A stretch of 64,000 bases of DNA from Natrinema thermotolerans DSM 11552 (GTDB lineage: Archaea > Halobacteriota > Halobacteria > Halobacteriales > Natrialbaceae), in the NCBI GenBank assembly GCA_000337115.1, contig AOIR01000036.1, positions 18,373 to 82,372 of the forward strand, written 5' to 3'. This document shows positions 1 through 9,411 of this stretch, piece after piece; within the stretch, counting starts at the first letter, position 1, and each line of letters starts with the position of its first letter. Position numbers and translations under genes: made by a program. The notes below the pieces were generated by a model, which was given only the letters and a program-made list of their open reading frames with translations, was not told the origin of the DNA and did not search any database.

Positions 1-23
1 TCAGAGATGTGTATAAGAGACAG
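1..23. other. Residual sequencing adapter (Nextera mosaic end)
   Basis: Positions 5-23 are exactly AGATGTGTATAAGAGACAG, the 19-bp Tn5/Nextera transposon mosaic end used in library preparation. The four bases before it are probably also adapter. The coding frame of the downstream ATPase gene runs cleanly up to position 24 and is cut here. This is an assembly artefact at a contig end, not an insertion element. Confidence 0.96.
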
Positions 24-842
24 CGCGGTCACCGTCTCGGTCCCGGTCACCGGACTCGGCGTCACGACCGCGTTCGCGTCGAACGAGTCCGCGAGCGCCT
101 CCCGCGTTAACACGCTCGAGGGCGGGCCGTCCGCCGCGACCCGCCCGTCCGCGAGCAATACGAGCCGATCGCAGTAGCGGGCGGCCAGCTCGAGGTCGTG
201 GATCGCCGCGACGACCGTCCGACCGCCCTCGACCAGCTCCCGGACCAGCTCGAGCGTCTCGACCTGATGGTTCACGTCGAGGCTCGCGGTGGGTTCGTCG
301 AGCAGCATCACCGGGGTCTCCTGGGCGATCGCCCGCGCCAGCACGACACGCTGGCGCTGGCCGCCGCTGACCTCGTCGATCGGTCGATCGGCTAACTCAG
401 CAGTCCGGGTCCGCTCGAGGGCGCGCTCGACCGCGGCGCGGTCCGCGGGCGTCGCCGACGAGAACCGCGAGCGATGCGGGTGTCGCCCCATCTCGACGAC
501 ATCCCGCACCGGGAACGAAAACGACAGCGTCGTATCCTGTGGCACGACCGAGACGAGCCGGCTCGAGGCCCGCGAGGAGAGCCCGTGAACGTCGGTCCTG
601 TCGATCGCGATCGACCCCGAATCGGGCGCGAGCGCCCCGCTGATCAGCCGCAAAAGGGTGGTCTTGCCGGCCCCGTTGGGACCGACGAAGCCGACGAACT
701 CGCCGGGCTCGATCGTCAGTGAGACGTTCTCGAGGACTGCGAGGTCGCCGAAGGAAAGCGAACAGTCCGTGATCGAGATCGACGCCGGCTCGAGATCGTC
801 GTCTCGGTCGCGGCCGGCACCGGAGTCGCGGTCGGCCGGCAT
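24..842 (-). CDS. btuD: ABC transporter ATP-binding protein, BtuD/FecE type (3' end missing)
   Basis: ATPase of a corrinoid or iron-chelate importer; it powers the permease encoded just upstream. Translation gives a Walker A motif GPNGAGKT at about residues 54-61, a Q-loop region, an ABC signature read as VSGGQRQR, Walker B VMLLDEP and an H-loop AAIHDL, so all nucleotide-binding motifs are intact. The ATG overlaps the permease stop by one base (TGATG), indicating co-transcription and translational coupling. The first ~25 residues form an acidic, low-complexity lead-in. The C-terminus runs off the contig into adapter sequence, so 273 codons are visible and the end is unknown. Substrate assignment (vitamin B12) follows haloarchaeal BtuCDF precedent and cannot be proved from sequence. 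Confidence 0.85.
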
Positions 843-1945
843 CACACCGAGTACACCTCCCTGCGCGTGAGCAGGAACAGGAAGAACGGGGCACCGAGCG
901 CCGCTGTGACGATGCCGACGGGAACCTCGGTCGGGCCGGCCGGCCACCGCGCGATCGTGTCCGTGACGACCAGAAACGACGCGCCGGCGAGCGCGCTCGT
1001 CGGGAACAGGATCCGGTGGTCCGGGCCGACGAGCAGCCGCATGATGTGGGGGACGACCAGCCCGACGAACCCGATGACGCCCGTGACGGCGACCCCCGCC
1101 GCGGTGACGACGCTCGCGAGCGCGAGTAGAACGAGTTTGGTCCGCTCGACCTCGACCCCGAGGTGGTGGGCGTCCTCCTCGCCGAGCAGGAGGACGTTCA
1201 GTTCCCGCGCGTACGTCGCCAGCACGAGCGCGCCGGCGAGCGACACCGGGAGCGCGAACGTGACGTCGTTCCAGCCCCGGTTCGCCAGGCTCCCCATCAA
1301 CCAGACGACGGCTTCCCTGAGGCCGTCGCCGCTGTGGATGAGCATGTACGAGATCATCGCGCCGAGAAAGGCCTGCACGGCGACGCCGGCGAGCAACAGC
1401 GTCGCGACCGGCGTCCGTCCGCCCTCGGTCGCGATCGCGTAGACGAGAAACGCCGTCGCGAGCGCACCGACGAACGCGGCCAGATGGAGGCTGCCGAATG
1501 GAACGAGCGCGGGAAAGGCGATGGCCGCGACCGCGCCGGCCGCACCGCCCGAGGAGACGCCGATGATCGACGGATCAGCGAGCGGGTTCCGGAAGAACCC
1601 CTGCATCACCGTCCCCGCGGCGGCGAGCGCGAACCCGACCGTCGCGGCGAGGACGATCCGCGGCAGTCGCAGTTGCACGACGATGTACTCGTGGGTCTTC
1701 TCGACGGGAAACGAGAACGCGGACGAAAACTCGAGGCCCGGAACCGGCACGGGCCATCCGAACAGGGGCAGCGTCGCGGTCCCAACTTCGATCCCGGACG
1801 GGACGGCGACGCCGTTGAGGATCGCCATCGCAACGGTCGCCGGCTCGATCCGGACCGGTCCGAGGGCGGCGCTGCCGATGACGACGGCCACGAGCAGGAC
1901 GCTCAGTCCTGCCGACCACACTGCCGTTCGGAGCCGTCGCTGCAT
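842..1945 (-). CDS. btuC: ABC transporter permease, BtuC/FecCD family
   Basis: Integral membrane permease of a vitamin B12 or iron-chelate importer. The protein is almost wholly hydrophobic with about ten predicted helices, and shows the FecCD-type hallmarks: a PRI-containing segment before a long helix (LRLPRIVLAA), the GxxxQGFFRNPLADPSIIG stretch, and the C-terminal GFVGLVVPHIMRLLVG stretch that contacts the ATPase. I chose the ATG at 1945 rather than the in-frame upstream start at 2011, because a TATA-like box at 1971-1980 lies 26 nt before it and the longer start would overlap the divergent gene. Translationally coupled to the ATPase downstream. The divergent neighbour encodes the matching binding protein. 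Confidence 0.88.
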   Translation of the reverse strand: MQRRLRTAVWSAGLSVLLVAVVIGSAALGPVRIEPATVAMAILNGVAVPSGIEVGTATLPLFGWPVPVPGLEFSSAFSFPVEKTHEYIVVQLRLPRIVLAATVGFALAAAGTVMQGFFRNPLADPSIIGVSSGGAAGAVAAIAFPALVPFGSLHLAAFVGALATAFLVYAIATEGGRTPVATLLLAGVAVQAFLGAMISYMLIHSGDGLREAVVWLMGSLANRGWNDVTFALPVSLAGALVLATYARELNVLLLGEEDAHHLGVEVERTKLVLLALASVVTAAGVAVTGVIGFVGLVVPHIMRLLVGPDHRILFPTSALAGASFLVVTDTIARWPAGPTEVPVGIVTAALGAPFFLFLLTRREVYSV

Positions 1946-1970
1946 TCGTCTCAACCTCGCTTGCAGTAGG

Positions 1971-1980
1971 CAAATATTTG
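1971..1980. promoter_or_regulatory. Palindromic TATA box shared by divergent importer genes
   Basis: The ten bases CAAATATTTG are a perfect palindrome. Its edges are 26 nt from the A of the permease ATG (1945, minus strand) and 26 nt from the A of the binding-protein ATG (2006, plus strand). This is the spacing expected for leaderless haloarchaeal transcripts in both directions, so a single TATA element appears to serve both genes. Confidence 0.7.
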
Positions 1981-2005
1981 TTGAAGTAGGGAAGAGGTAT
2001 TTCCG

Positions 2006-3127
2006 ATGCAACGACAGCTAGCCGTTATTCTGACAGTTCTCCTTACAGTTTCGGCGATCGGGCCCGCCGTGGCCGGCGCCGGAACTGGGACTGGAGCAGC
2101 CGTACAAGACGCCGAGGTACAGTGTGACTATCCGCTCACGATGACCGACGCGACCGGCGAGGACGTGACCATCGAGGACGAACCCGAGTCGGTCGTCACG
2201 CTCTATCCGGGCGACGCACAACTCGCCTACTCGATCGGTGCCGAGGACACGGTCGTCGGCATGCCCGTCGGCCAGTACACCGAGTCGCTCGAGGCCGGCG
2301 ATCGAACCGACATCACCAAAGACGACGGCGTGACGCCCGTCGCCGAGGAGATCATCAACCTGAATCCCGACGTCGTCCTCGCCGCGAACGTCGCTCTCTA
2401 CAATCAGGATCTCCTCGAGCAACTCGAGGACGCCGGGATCACGGTCGTCGTCCTCGACACCGCGAACTCGCTCGACGACGTTCGCGAGAACGTCCGCGTG
2501 ACCGGGCAGGTGACCGGCGAGTGTGACGGTGCCGAGGAGACGCTCCAGTGGATGAACGAGCGCCTCGAGATCTACGAGAACGCGCTCGAAAACGAGTCCG
2601 CACCGCTCGCGTACTACGACGGCGGCGAGAGCGGCGACACCCACGGCACGGAGACGTTCCAGCACGACGTGATGACGACGGCCGGCCTGACCAACCTGGC
2701 GGCCGAGGAGGGCCAGGTAGAATGGGGACAGATGAACTCGGAGGTCGTCGTCAACGCGAACCCCGAGTGGATCGTCTACCCCGACAGCGACCGCTGGGAT
2801 GCGCCGCCGTCGACGGCTGACCTCGATGGAGTGACCGCCATCCAGGAGGACAACATCGTCGCCGTCGACGATAACGCGATGAGCCAGCCCGGTCCCAACG
2901 TCGTCTACGCGATCGAGACGATCATCGAGAACGTCCATCCCGACGTGTACAGCGAGATCGAAGGCGACCTCGAGGCGGTCGACGAGGAGTACCGCGACGA
3001 CGGAAACGAGTCGGACGGCGGATCGGAGAGCGACGGGGATAACGAGAGCGCTATCCCCGGGTTCGGCACTGCCGCCGCACTGATCGCCCTGTTGGCCGCC
3101 GCCGGCTTCGTTGCCCGGCGACGATAG
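2006..3127 (+). CDS. btuF: PGF-CTERM-anchored ABC transporter substrate-binding protein, BtuF type
   Basis: Extracellular binding protein that delivers ligand to the divergently encoded permease. Residues 1-24 form a Sec signal peptide. The body is a helical-backbone (cluster A / TroA-like) fold, with the typical VVTLYPGDAQLAYSIGAEDTVVG opening and an INLNPDVVLAAN segment. An acidic, Asn/Ser/Glu-rich linker (about 330-348) leads to a C-terminal IPGFG motif, one hydrophobic helix and a basic RRR tail. This is the PGF-CTERM signal processed by archaeosortase A and replaced by a lipid anchor, so the protein is tethered to the cell surface rather than being a lipoprotein. Ligand could be cobalamin, heme or a siderophore; BtuF is the closest guess. 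Confidence 0.85.
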   Translation: MQRQLAVILTVLLTVSAIGPAVAGAGTGTGAAVQDAEVQCDYPLTMTDATGEDVTIEDEPESVVTLYPGDAQLAYSIGAEDTVVGMPVGQYTESLEAGDRTDITKDDGVTPVAEEIINLNPDVVLAANVALYNQDLLEQLEDAGITVVVLDTANSLDDVRENVRVTGQVTGECDGAEETLQWMNERLEIYENALENESAPLAYYDGGESGDTHGTETFQHDVMTTAGLTNLAAEEGQVEWGQMNSEVVVNANPEWIVYPDSDRWDAPPSTADLDGVTAIQEDNIVAVDDNAMSQPGPNVVYAIETIIENVHPDVYSEIEGDLEAVDEEYRDDGNESDGGSESDGDNESAIPGFGTAAALIALLAAAGFVARRR

Positions 3128-3225
3128 CGTCCGCGGTTCTTTCTGTCTCCCGTTCGGTTCGCCGTCCCCCGCACTGACGTATCGTTTTGAAAAGGGTTTA
3201 CTCGCCGGACCGCACAGGAACGCGC

Positions 3226-3507
3226 ATGGTCGAGAACGTCATCTGGCCCGCCTATCTCGATGCGGCCCTCTCACGGGCCGAGGGACGGCGCGTGGCCGAG
3301 GACCTGGCGGTCGAGGAACCGACGGTCGACGAGATCGCGAAGGCCGTCCAGCAGATCGGGTACGATGCCACGATCGAGCGGGACAAGGCCTACTCGCGGG
3401 AACACTGGGCCGACCGGGGCCGGGTCGTCGTCCGCGGGGCCGACGACTCGACGAAGAACGACCTCGTCCAAGCCGTCGCGGCGTACGTCGTCGCGATGCG
3501 CGAGTGA
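3226..3507 (+). CDS. srp19: Signal recognition particle 19 kDa protein
   Basis: SRP19 binds the 7S RNA tips and primes SRP54 loading for co-translational membrane targeting. The 93-residue product starts [13 protein letters not shown], with the family-typical N-terminal strand, and contains the basic RNA-binding region around [12 protein letters not shown]. Length matches archaeal SRP19. The ATG at 3226 is preferred to an upstream in-frame start at 3187 because the AT-rich box at 3191-3201 sits about 28 nt before it. The next gene (Gar1) starts 2 nt after the stop, forming a small RNA-protein operon. Confidence 0.92.
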   Translation: MVENVIWPAYLDAALSRAEGRRVAEDLAVEEPTVDEIAKAVQQIGYDATIERDKAYSREHWADRGRVVVRGADDSTKNDLVQAVAAYVVAMRE

Positions 3508-3508
3508 G

Positions 3509-3748
3509 ATGCGCCGGGTCGGAAGCGTCGTCCGCACCGCACAGGGCCTCGCGGTCCTCCGGGCGGACGAAACGGACGGCGACGCCCACCGCGACGAGAT
3601 CGGGACGACGGTCCTCGACGACGACCTCGAGGCGATCGGCCGCGTGGTCGACGTCTTCGGACCGGTCTCGCGGCCGTATCTGGCGGTGACGCCCGACGAC
3701 GGCGTCCACTTGCCCGCACTGGTCGGATCGACGCTGTACGCGCGGTAG
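3509..3748 (+). CDS. gar1: H/ACA RNA-protein complex component Gar1
   Basis: Small beta-barrel protein of the H/ACA pseudouridylation complex (with Cbf5, Nop10, L7Ae). The 79-residue product opens MRRVGSVVRTAQGLAVLRAD, has the central RVVDVFGPVSRPYLAV core that is diagnostic of the Gar1/Naf1 fold, and ends soon after. It is read from the ATG at 3509, only one base after the SRP19 stop codon, which argues for co-transcription and termination-reinitiation. No glycine-arginine tails are present, as usual for archaea. Confidence 0.9.
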   Translation: MRRVGSVVRTAQGLAVLRADETDGDAHRDEIGTTVLDDDLEAIGRVVDVFGPVSRPYLAVTPDDGVHLPALVGSTLYAR

Positions 3749-3803
3749 CGGTCGCTTCTCTCGGACACTCCTCGTCACCGCCCGGCCCTCGAGTGAAAAA
3801 GCC

Positions 3804-3828
3804 GATATAAGCGGGGTTCGAACCCCGC
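3804..3828 (+). promoter_or_regulatory. TATA box followed by an 18-bp perfect palindrome
   Basis: GATATAA at 3804-3810 is placed as a leaderless TATA box for the ATG at 3832. Bases 3811-3828 read GCGGGGTTCGAACCCCGC, identical to their own reverse complement. The palindrome fills the space between TATA and start codon, where a repressor would block RNA polymerase. It is GC-rich and would also form a hairpin in DNA or RNA. It resembles a tRNA T-arm, but no tRNA body surrounds it. Confidence 0.5.
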
Positions 3829-3831
3829 CGC

Positions 3832-4905
3832 ATGAACGATCGGAGCCGGATCCTCGCGGCCGTCGGCGCGACGGTCCTGCTGTTCGTCGCCGTCCAGATC
3901 GGTGCCCTGGCGCTGGTCGAACCGTTCGACCAGTCGGGACGACAAGCCGTCGAGAACCCGCAGGATCCGACCAACAGCATCTTTTACGTCGGTATCATGC
4001 TCGTCGCGACCGCGCTGATGCTCGCCGCCTTCCGGTACGACCTCGAGGGGCTGATCAGACTCCTACTGGTCGGTGTCAGCGTGATGATCTCGTGGTACGT
4101 CTTCGCCGAACTCGTGCCCGCCCTCGTCGAGCCGATCGCCCCGGCCAGCGTTGCCGACGGACTCGCCGTCCTCGCCTCGCTGGCCGTCGGTGCCGCCCTG
4201 CTGTGGTATCCCGAGTGGTACGTCATCGACGGTGCGGGGATCGTGATGGGAGCCGGTGCCGCCGCCCTCTTCGGGATCAGTTTCGGGCTCCTGCCAGCCC
4301 TATTGTTACTCTCGGTGCTGGCCGTCTACGACGCCATCAGCGTCTACGGCACCGAACACATGCTCGATCTCGCCGAGGGCGTGATGGACCTCAAGATCCC
4401 GGTCGTCCTCGTCGTGCCGACGACGCTGTCGTACTCCTATCTCGCGGCCGGCAGCGCCGAGGACGCCCTCGAGGACGGCGATCAAAGCGCTGCGGACGGC
4501 GGCCAGCCGGTCGCCGAACCCGAAGACGCGGGCGACGACGGCGCCACCGCGGCCGAGAGTGACGACGGAACGGCCACGATCGACGACGAGGCGGCCGGGG
4601 ACGACGTCCTCGAGCGCGACGCCTTCTTCATCGGGCTGGGCGACGCCGTCATCCCGACGGTGCTGGTCGCCAGCGCGGCGTCGTTCCTTGAGGCCGGGGC
4701 GATCGCGGTACCGGGGCTCGCGCTGAACCTGGCGGCGCTTGGCGCGTCGCTGGGGACGATCGCCGGCTTGCTCGTCCTGATGTACATGGTGATCGAGGGG
4801 CGGGCCCACGCGGGCCTCCCGCTGCTGAACGGCGGGGCGATCGGGGGCTATCTGCTCGGCGCGCTCGCCAGCGGCGTCTCGATCGCGACTGCGGTCGGGT
4901 TCTGA
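3832..4905 (+). CDS. Presenilin-family intramembrane aspartyl protease (PSH)
   Basis: Membrane-embedded aspartyl protease of the presenilin/PSH (A22-like) family, which cuts transmembrane segments of other proteins. Nine hydrophobic helices are apparent. The first catalytic motif is YD at residues 166-167 and the second is GLGD with Asp at 271. The C-terminal substrate-clamp motif is present as GLPLLNGG, a haloarchaeal variant of the PAL motif. Between the two aspartates lies a roughly 60-residue acidic loop (about 206-258), equivalent to the large cytosolic loop of presenilin. The gene has its own promoter with a palindromic candidate operator immediately before the start. Substrates are unknown. 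Confidence 0.88.
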   Translation: MNDRSRILAAVGATVLLFVAVQIGALALVEPFDQSGRQAVENPQDPTNSIFYVGIMLVATALMLAAFRYDLEGLIRLLLVGVSVMISWYVFAELVPALVEPIAPASVADGLAVLASLAVGAALLWYPEWYVIDGAGIVMGAGAAALFGISFGLLPALLLLSVLAVYDAISVYGTEHMLDLAEGVMDLKIPVVLVVPTTLSYSYLAAGSAEDALEDGDQSAADGGQPVAEPEDAGDDGATAAESDDGTATIDDEAAGDDVLERDAFFIGLGDAVIPTVLVASAASFLEAGAIAVPGLALNLAALGASLGTIAGLLVLMYMVIEGRAHAGLPLLNGGAIGGYLLGALASGVSIATAVGF

Positions 4906-4923
4906 CCCCAGCCGTCCCGCGAC

Positions 4924-6201
4924 CTATCGGTCGACGACGGTGACGCCGCGAACCTCGAACCGAGCCCCGCCGTTTCGTCCCGACGTGACCCTGATCGACC
5001 AGCCGTGGGCGTCGACCACGTCGCTGACGATCGCCAACCCGAAGCCCGAGCCGCCGGCGCTCGAGTAGCCCGATTCGAACACCCGCTCGCGCTCGTCGGG
5101 CGGGATTCCGGGACCGTCGTCTTCCACGTAGAACCCGTCGTAGTCGGCCGCTTCGCCCGACCAGTCCGTGGGCCGCGTTCCGCCCTCGACCGCTTTCGCC
5201 GCCTCGTCGTCGCGGTCCCCGTCGGCGGCCGTCGACTCGAGGGCCCCGATCTCGATATGAAGGCCGTCTCCGGCGTGTTCGACGGCGTCCTGACGAGTTC
5301 GGGAGTCAGGACTCGTCGAGCCGTACTCGACGGCGTCCTGCTGAGCGTTCGAAGCAGGGTTCGTCGAGCCGTACTCGACGGCGTCCTGCTGAGCGTTCGA
5401 AGCAGGGTTCGTCGAGCCATGCTCGACGGCATTTCGAAACAGGTTCTCGAAGAGGTGTGTCAGCAGCGACGAATCGGCGCGGATCGCGACGTCGTCGACG
5501 ACGGCGACGCTCGCGCCGTCCGTGCGGACGGTGGTCCAGGCGGTTTCGACGGCCCGCGAGAGCGCCAGAAGTTCGGTCTCCTCGACCGCGTCGATCGTCG
5601 TGAGGAGCAATGCCTCGTTGATGATTGACTCCATGCGCTCGAGCGAGGCGCGCAACGGGTTTTCGTCGCTGTCGTCGCCGAGGTCGACGCCGTCGTCCAA
5701 CTCGAGCATCTCCGTGTGTGCCAGCGCAACGGACAGCGGGTTCCGGAGGTCGTGAGAGAGCAGTGTGGCGAACGACTCCATCCGGTCGGCCTGTTCCTGC
5801 GTCCGCCGCTCGAGGAGTTTGCGCTCGGTGATGTCGACGTGCATGACGAGGACGAACCGCTCGCCGCCGTGGTCGTACGGTCTGGCATCCAGCAGGTACC
5901 AGCCGTCCTCGCCCGGCGTGTGGCAGGGGTACTCGAGGCGGAACGACTCGCTGTCGCCGGCGGCAATCTCGCGGATCCCGCGTGCGGTCTCGGTCGCGTC
6001 GGGATCGTCGCTCGCCTCACAGACCGCGAGATAGTTACTCCCGACGCCGCCCGCGCTCCGTGCCAGTCCCTGTTCCTCGCCGAACGACTCCCAGGATTCG
6101 TTCGTGTAGACGATCGTACCGCCCGTATCGAGAATCGCGACGCGGGCGGCCAACGCATCGAAGCCGGCGGCGACCAACGAGTCCTCGCCTGAACTACTCA
6201 T
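4924..6201 (-). CDS. PAS domain sensor histidine kinase with expanded N-box repeat
   Basis: Cytosolic sensor kinase with no membrane segment. Residues about 13-125 form a PAS/PAC domain (ending HVDITERK), followed by a dimerisation helix with the H-box SHDLRNPL (phospho-His 150). The HATPase domain has the N-box FENLFRNAVEH (251-261), DDGPGI G1 box (361-366) and a GFGLAI G2 box near 385. Directly after the N-box come three 16-residue tandem units, each built around DAVE(Y/H)GST, then an acidic insert before the ATP-lid region. No receiver gene is adjacent, so it is an orphan kinase. It converges with the presenilin gene, 18 nt away. Confidence 0.88.
   Translation of the reverse strand: MSSSGEDSLVAAGFDALAARVAILDTGGTIVYTNESWESFGEEQGLARSAGGVGSNYLAVCEASDDPDATETARGIREIAAGDSESFRLEYPCHTPGEDGWYLLDARPYDHGGERFVLVMHVDITERKLLERRTQEQADRMESFATLLSHDLRNPLSVALAHTEMLELDDGVDLGDDSDENPLRASLERMESIINEALLLTTIDAVEETELLALSRAVETAWTTVRTDGASVAVVDDVAIRADSSLLTHLFENLFRNAVEHGSTNPASNAQQDAVEYGSTNPASNAQQDAVEYGSTSPDSRTRQDAVEHAGDGLHIEIGALESTAADGDRDDEAAKAVEGGTRPTDWSGEAADYDGFYVEDDGPGIPPDERERVFESGYSSAGGSGFGLAIVSDVVDAHGWSIRVTSGRNGGARFEVRGVTVVDR
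5281..5424 (-). repeat. Three tandem 48-bp in-frame repeats within the kinase gene
   Basis: Units lie at 5281-5328, 5329-5376 and 5377-5424. The last two differ at only two positions; the first is more diverged. Each encodes 16 residues that duplicate the end of the HATPase N-box, so the array lengthens the loop between the N-box and the G1 box without breaking the reading frame. The near identity of two units indicates recent slippage or unequal recombination. Confidence 0.92.
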
Positions 6202-6284
6202 TACCCACTCTTGGAGCGGGATCTACTTGAGGGGTGTGCTACCGACCGACTATCGAGAACCGGTCGATCCATCCGGGCCCGCCC

Positions 6285-7784
<1,500 letters not shown>

Positions 7785-7989
7785 TGGGCTCACTTCCCCC
7801 GGACGACAGTTAAACGGTGTGATGCACCGCGAACGCGGCGGTTACCCGGGGCCGCAGAGCGGCTCAGACGCTCGGATCGGCCCCGGTCAGACCGGCGTTC
7901 AATACGGAGTGAGAGAAATGAAGGCAACCGTTTTCGGCAGTGTCGACTGGCCAAAAACTAAGCAACAGAAGCGAGTGGGTGCCGATACG

Positions 7990-8370
7990 ATGGGACGCAA
8001 CGTCGATCCGACGGCCCTCCTCCCGGAGCGAAGCGTCCTCTCCCTCGAGGAGTACCTCGAGATGCAGGCCGCGGTCGGGAACCGAACCCGGTTCGAGATC
8101 CTCTACCGACTCTCCCACGCGGACGAACTGACGCCGACGGAACTCGATTCGGTGATGGACGTCGACGACAGCACGCTCCACTACCACCTCGAGAAACTCC
8201 GGGACGTCGGTCTCATCGAGAAACGCGTTCGGACGGAACGGGACAGTAACGGTCTCTATACCTACTACAGGCCGACGGTCCTCGGCGACGTCATCCTCGA
8301 ACACGGGGTCGAAGAACTCCTCCGGCGCGAGTGGGACTTCGGCGACGCCTACGACAGCAGCGCGGCCTGA
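7990..8370 (+). CDS. ArsR-type winged helix-turn-helix regulator
   Basis: Small DNA-binding protein of about 126 residues. A winged-helix domain is visible: NRTRFEILYRL (helix 1), LTPTELDSVM (helix 2) and STLHYHLEKLRDVGLIEK (recognition helix and turn), followed by a wing with RTERDSNGLYTYY. The C-terminal helix EELLRREWDF may mediate dimerisation. No cysteine metal site is present, so it is unlikely to be a metal sensor. The ATG at 7990 is supported by an A-rich box about 30 nt upstream; an in-frame ATG at 7918 would add 24 residues. Its target is not evident. Confidence 0.8.
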   Translation: MGRNVDPTALLPERSVLSLEEYLEMQAAVGNRTRFEILYRLSHADELTPTELDSVMDVDDSTLHYHLEKLRDVGLIEKRVRTERDSNGLYTYYRPTVLGDVILEHGVEELLRREWDFGDAYDSSAA

Positions 8371-8391
8371 CTCCAGACTGTCGGGACCCAG

Positions 8392-8895
8392 TCAGTCGGA
8401 CCGGACGACGACTCGATCGAGCGCGTCTTCGACCGCCCGTAGCGCCGTCGCCCCCGCGCGTCGATCGACGACGACGACCATCGTTCCGTCGGCGACGGCC
8501 GCGGCGTCCGGCGCGATCCCCTCGACGTCGAGTCGCTCGAGGGCGGCCCCTGTGGCGGCCGCGTCGACCTCGCCCGCCGCGACGATGGCCGTCGAATCGC
8601 CGCCGCAGGGGCCGAAGGCCGTGCCGCCGACGGTCACGAGCGCGTCGTCGCGGTCGGCTCCGTCCTCGAGCCGTCCGACGCCGCTTTCCATCCGCACGCG
8701 AACGTCGCGGGAGTCGGTCTCGTGGGCGGGCAACTCGTCGGCGTACCGGCGCAGCGCCGTCGCGATCGCGTCGGCTTCGCCCTCGATCGGAAGCGAGCGG
8801 GCCGCGGCGGTGTAGTTGACGACGCCGGCCCGTAGGGCGGTTCGGAGGAAGGGACGCCGATCGACCGCCCGTCGCGTCTCGGCTGCCAGTGACAT
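8392..8895 (-). CDS. Conserved haloarchaeal hypothetical protein (DUF7523-like)
   Basis: A 167-residue protein without recognised catalytic motif. It begins MSLAAETRRAVDRRPFL, followed by RAGVVNYTAAAR, a pattern seen in a haloarchaeal family of unknown function that I associate with DUF7523. The C-terminal half contains alternating strand-rich segments (TMVVVVDRRAGATALRAVEDAL) reminiscent of an ACT-like ligand-binding fold. The ATG at 8895 is chosen because an AT-rich box (8922-8926) is 28 nt upstream. It is followed convergently by the HTH gene, 21 nt away. Confidence 0.6.
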   Translation of the reverse strand: MSLAAETRRAVDRRPFLRTALRAGVVNYTAAARSLPIEGEADAIATALRRYADELPAHETDSRDVRVRMESGVGRLEDGADRDDALVTVGGTAFGPCGGDSTAIVAAGEVDAAATGAALERLDVEGIAPDAAAVADGTMVVVVDRRAGATALRAVEDALDRVVVRSD

Positions 8896-9027
8896 AGCGG
8901 GGACGGCGTCGCGAGCGATCATAAAGTCGCCGTCATCGTCGCTCGGACGGCTCGGGGCCGTTCCCCCAGTTTCGGGGAGAATCGATTCGTCCGACAGTAT
9001 ATACCGTTCCGGTCCCTTGGCTCTCCC

Positions 9028-9351
9028 ATGAGCGAGTCCGAACCGGCTCAGTCCCCAGTCGACGCCGTCCGCGAAGACGTGTCGCTGTTCCTCCGCCGGA
9101 ACTTCCCCCAGATCGAGGCCCACGGCGGCGAGTCCGCGATCACCGAGGTCGACCTCGAGGCGGGGCGCGTCTCGATCGCCCTGACCGGGGCCTGTAGCGG
9201 CTGTGGCGTCAGTTCGATGACCACCCAGGCGATCAAGCAACGACTGCCGGCCGAGATCGACGCGATCGACTACGTCAACGTCAGCACCGGGTTCGACGGC
9301 ATGGCCAGTGGATCGTCGGGGCCCGACGTGCCCGACGACGTGCCGTTCTGA
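9028..9351 (+). CDS. NifU C-terminal-domain iron-sulfur scaffold protein
   Basis: Scaffold or carrier for Fe-S cluster delivery. After a short acidic start, residues about 15-85 form the NifU C-terminal fold: PQIEAHGGESAITEVD, then GACSGCGVSSMT containing the essential CxxC motif that binds a bridging cluster. The 107-residue length fits the stand-alone Nfu type. A BolA-like gene lies 60 bp downstream on the same strand, and BolA proteins assist cluster transfer from Nfu or glutaredoxin, which supports a shared role. Confidence 0.9.
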   Translation: MSESEPAQSPVDAVREDVSLFLRRNFPQIEAHGGESAITEVDLEAGRVSIALTGACSGCGVSSMTTQAIKQRLPAEIDAIDYVNVSTGFDGMASGSSGPDVPDDVPF

Positions 9352-9411
9352 ACCGGTTGCGCCACCGACCGCGACCGCGGCGCTTTTGCCGCGAGCGACC
9401 AACTCCCTCCT

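Noticed and set aside
1946-2011. Longer btuC N-terminus starting at 2011
   Set aside because: It would overlap the divergent gene start and its leading residues lack hydrophobic or conserved character; the TATA box fits the start at 1945.
3811-3828. tRNA gene or tRNA-derived attachment site, because the sequence resembles a T-arm
   Set aside because: It is a perfect palindrome, the loop does not fit a seven-base T-loop and no D-arm, anticodon arm or acceptor stem is present.
5281-5424. CRISPR-like array of 48-bp units
   Set aside because: Units are contiguous without spacers and encode an in-frame protein repeat.
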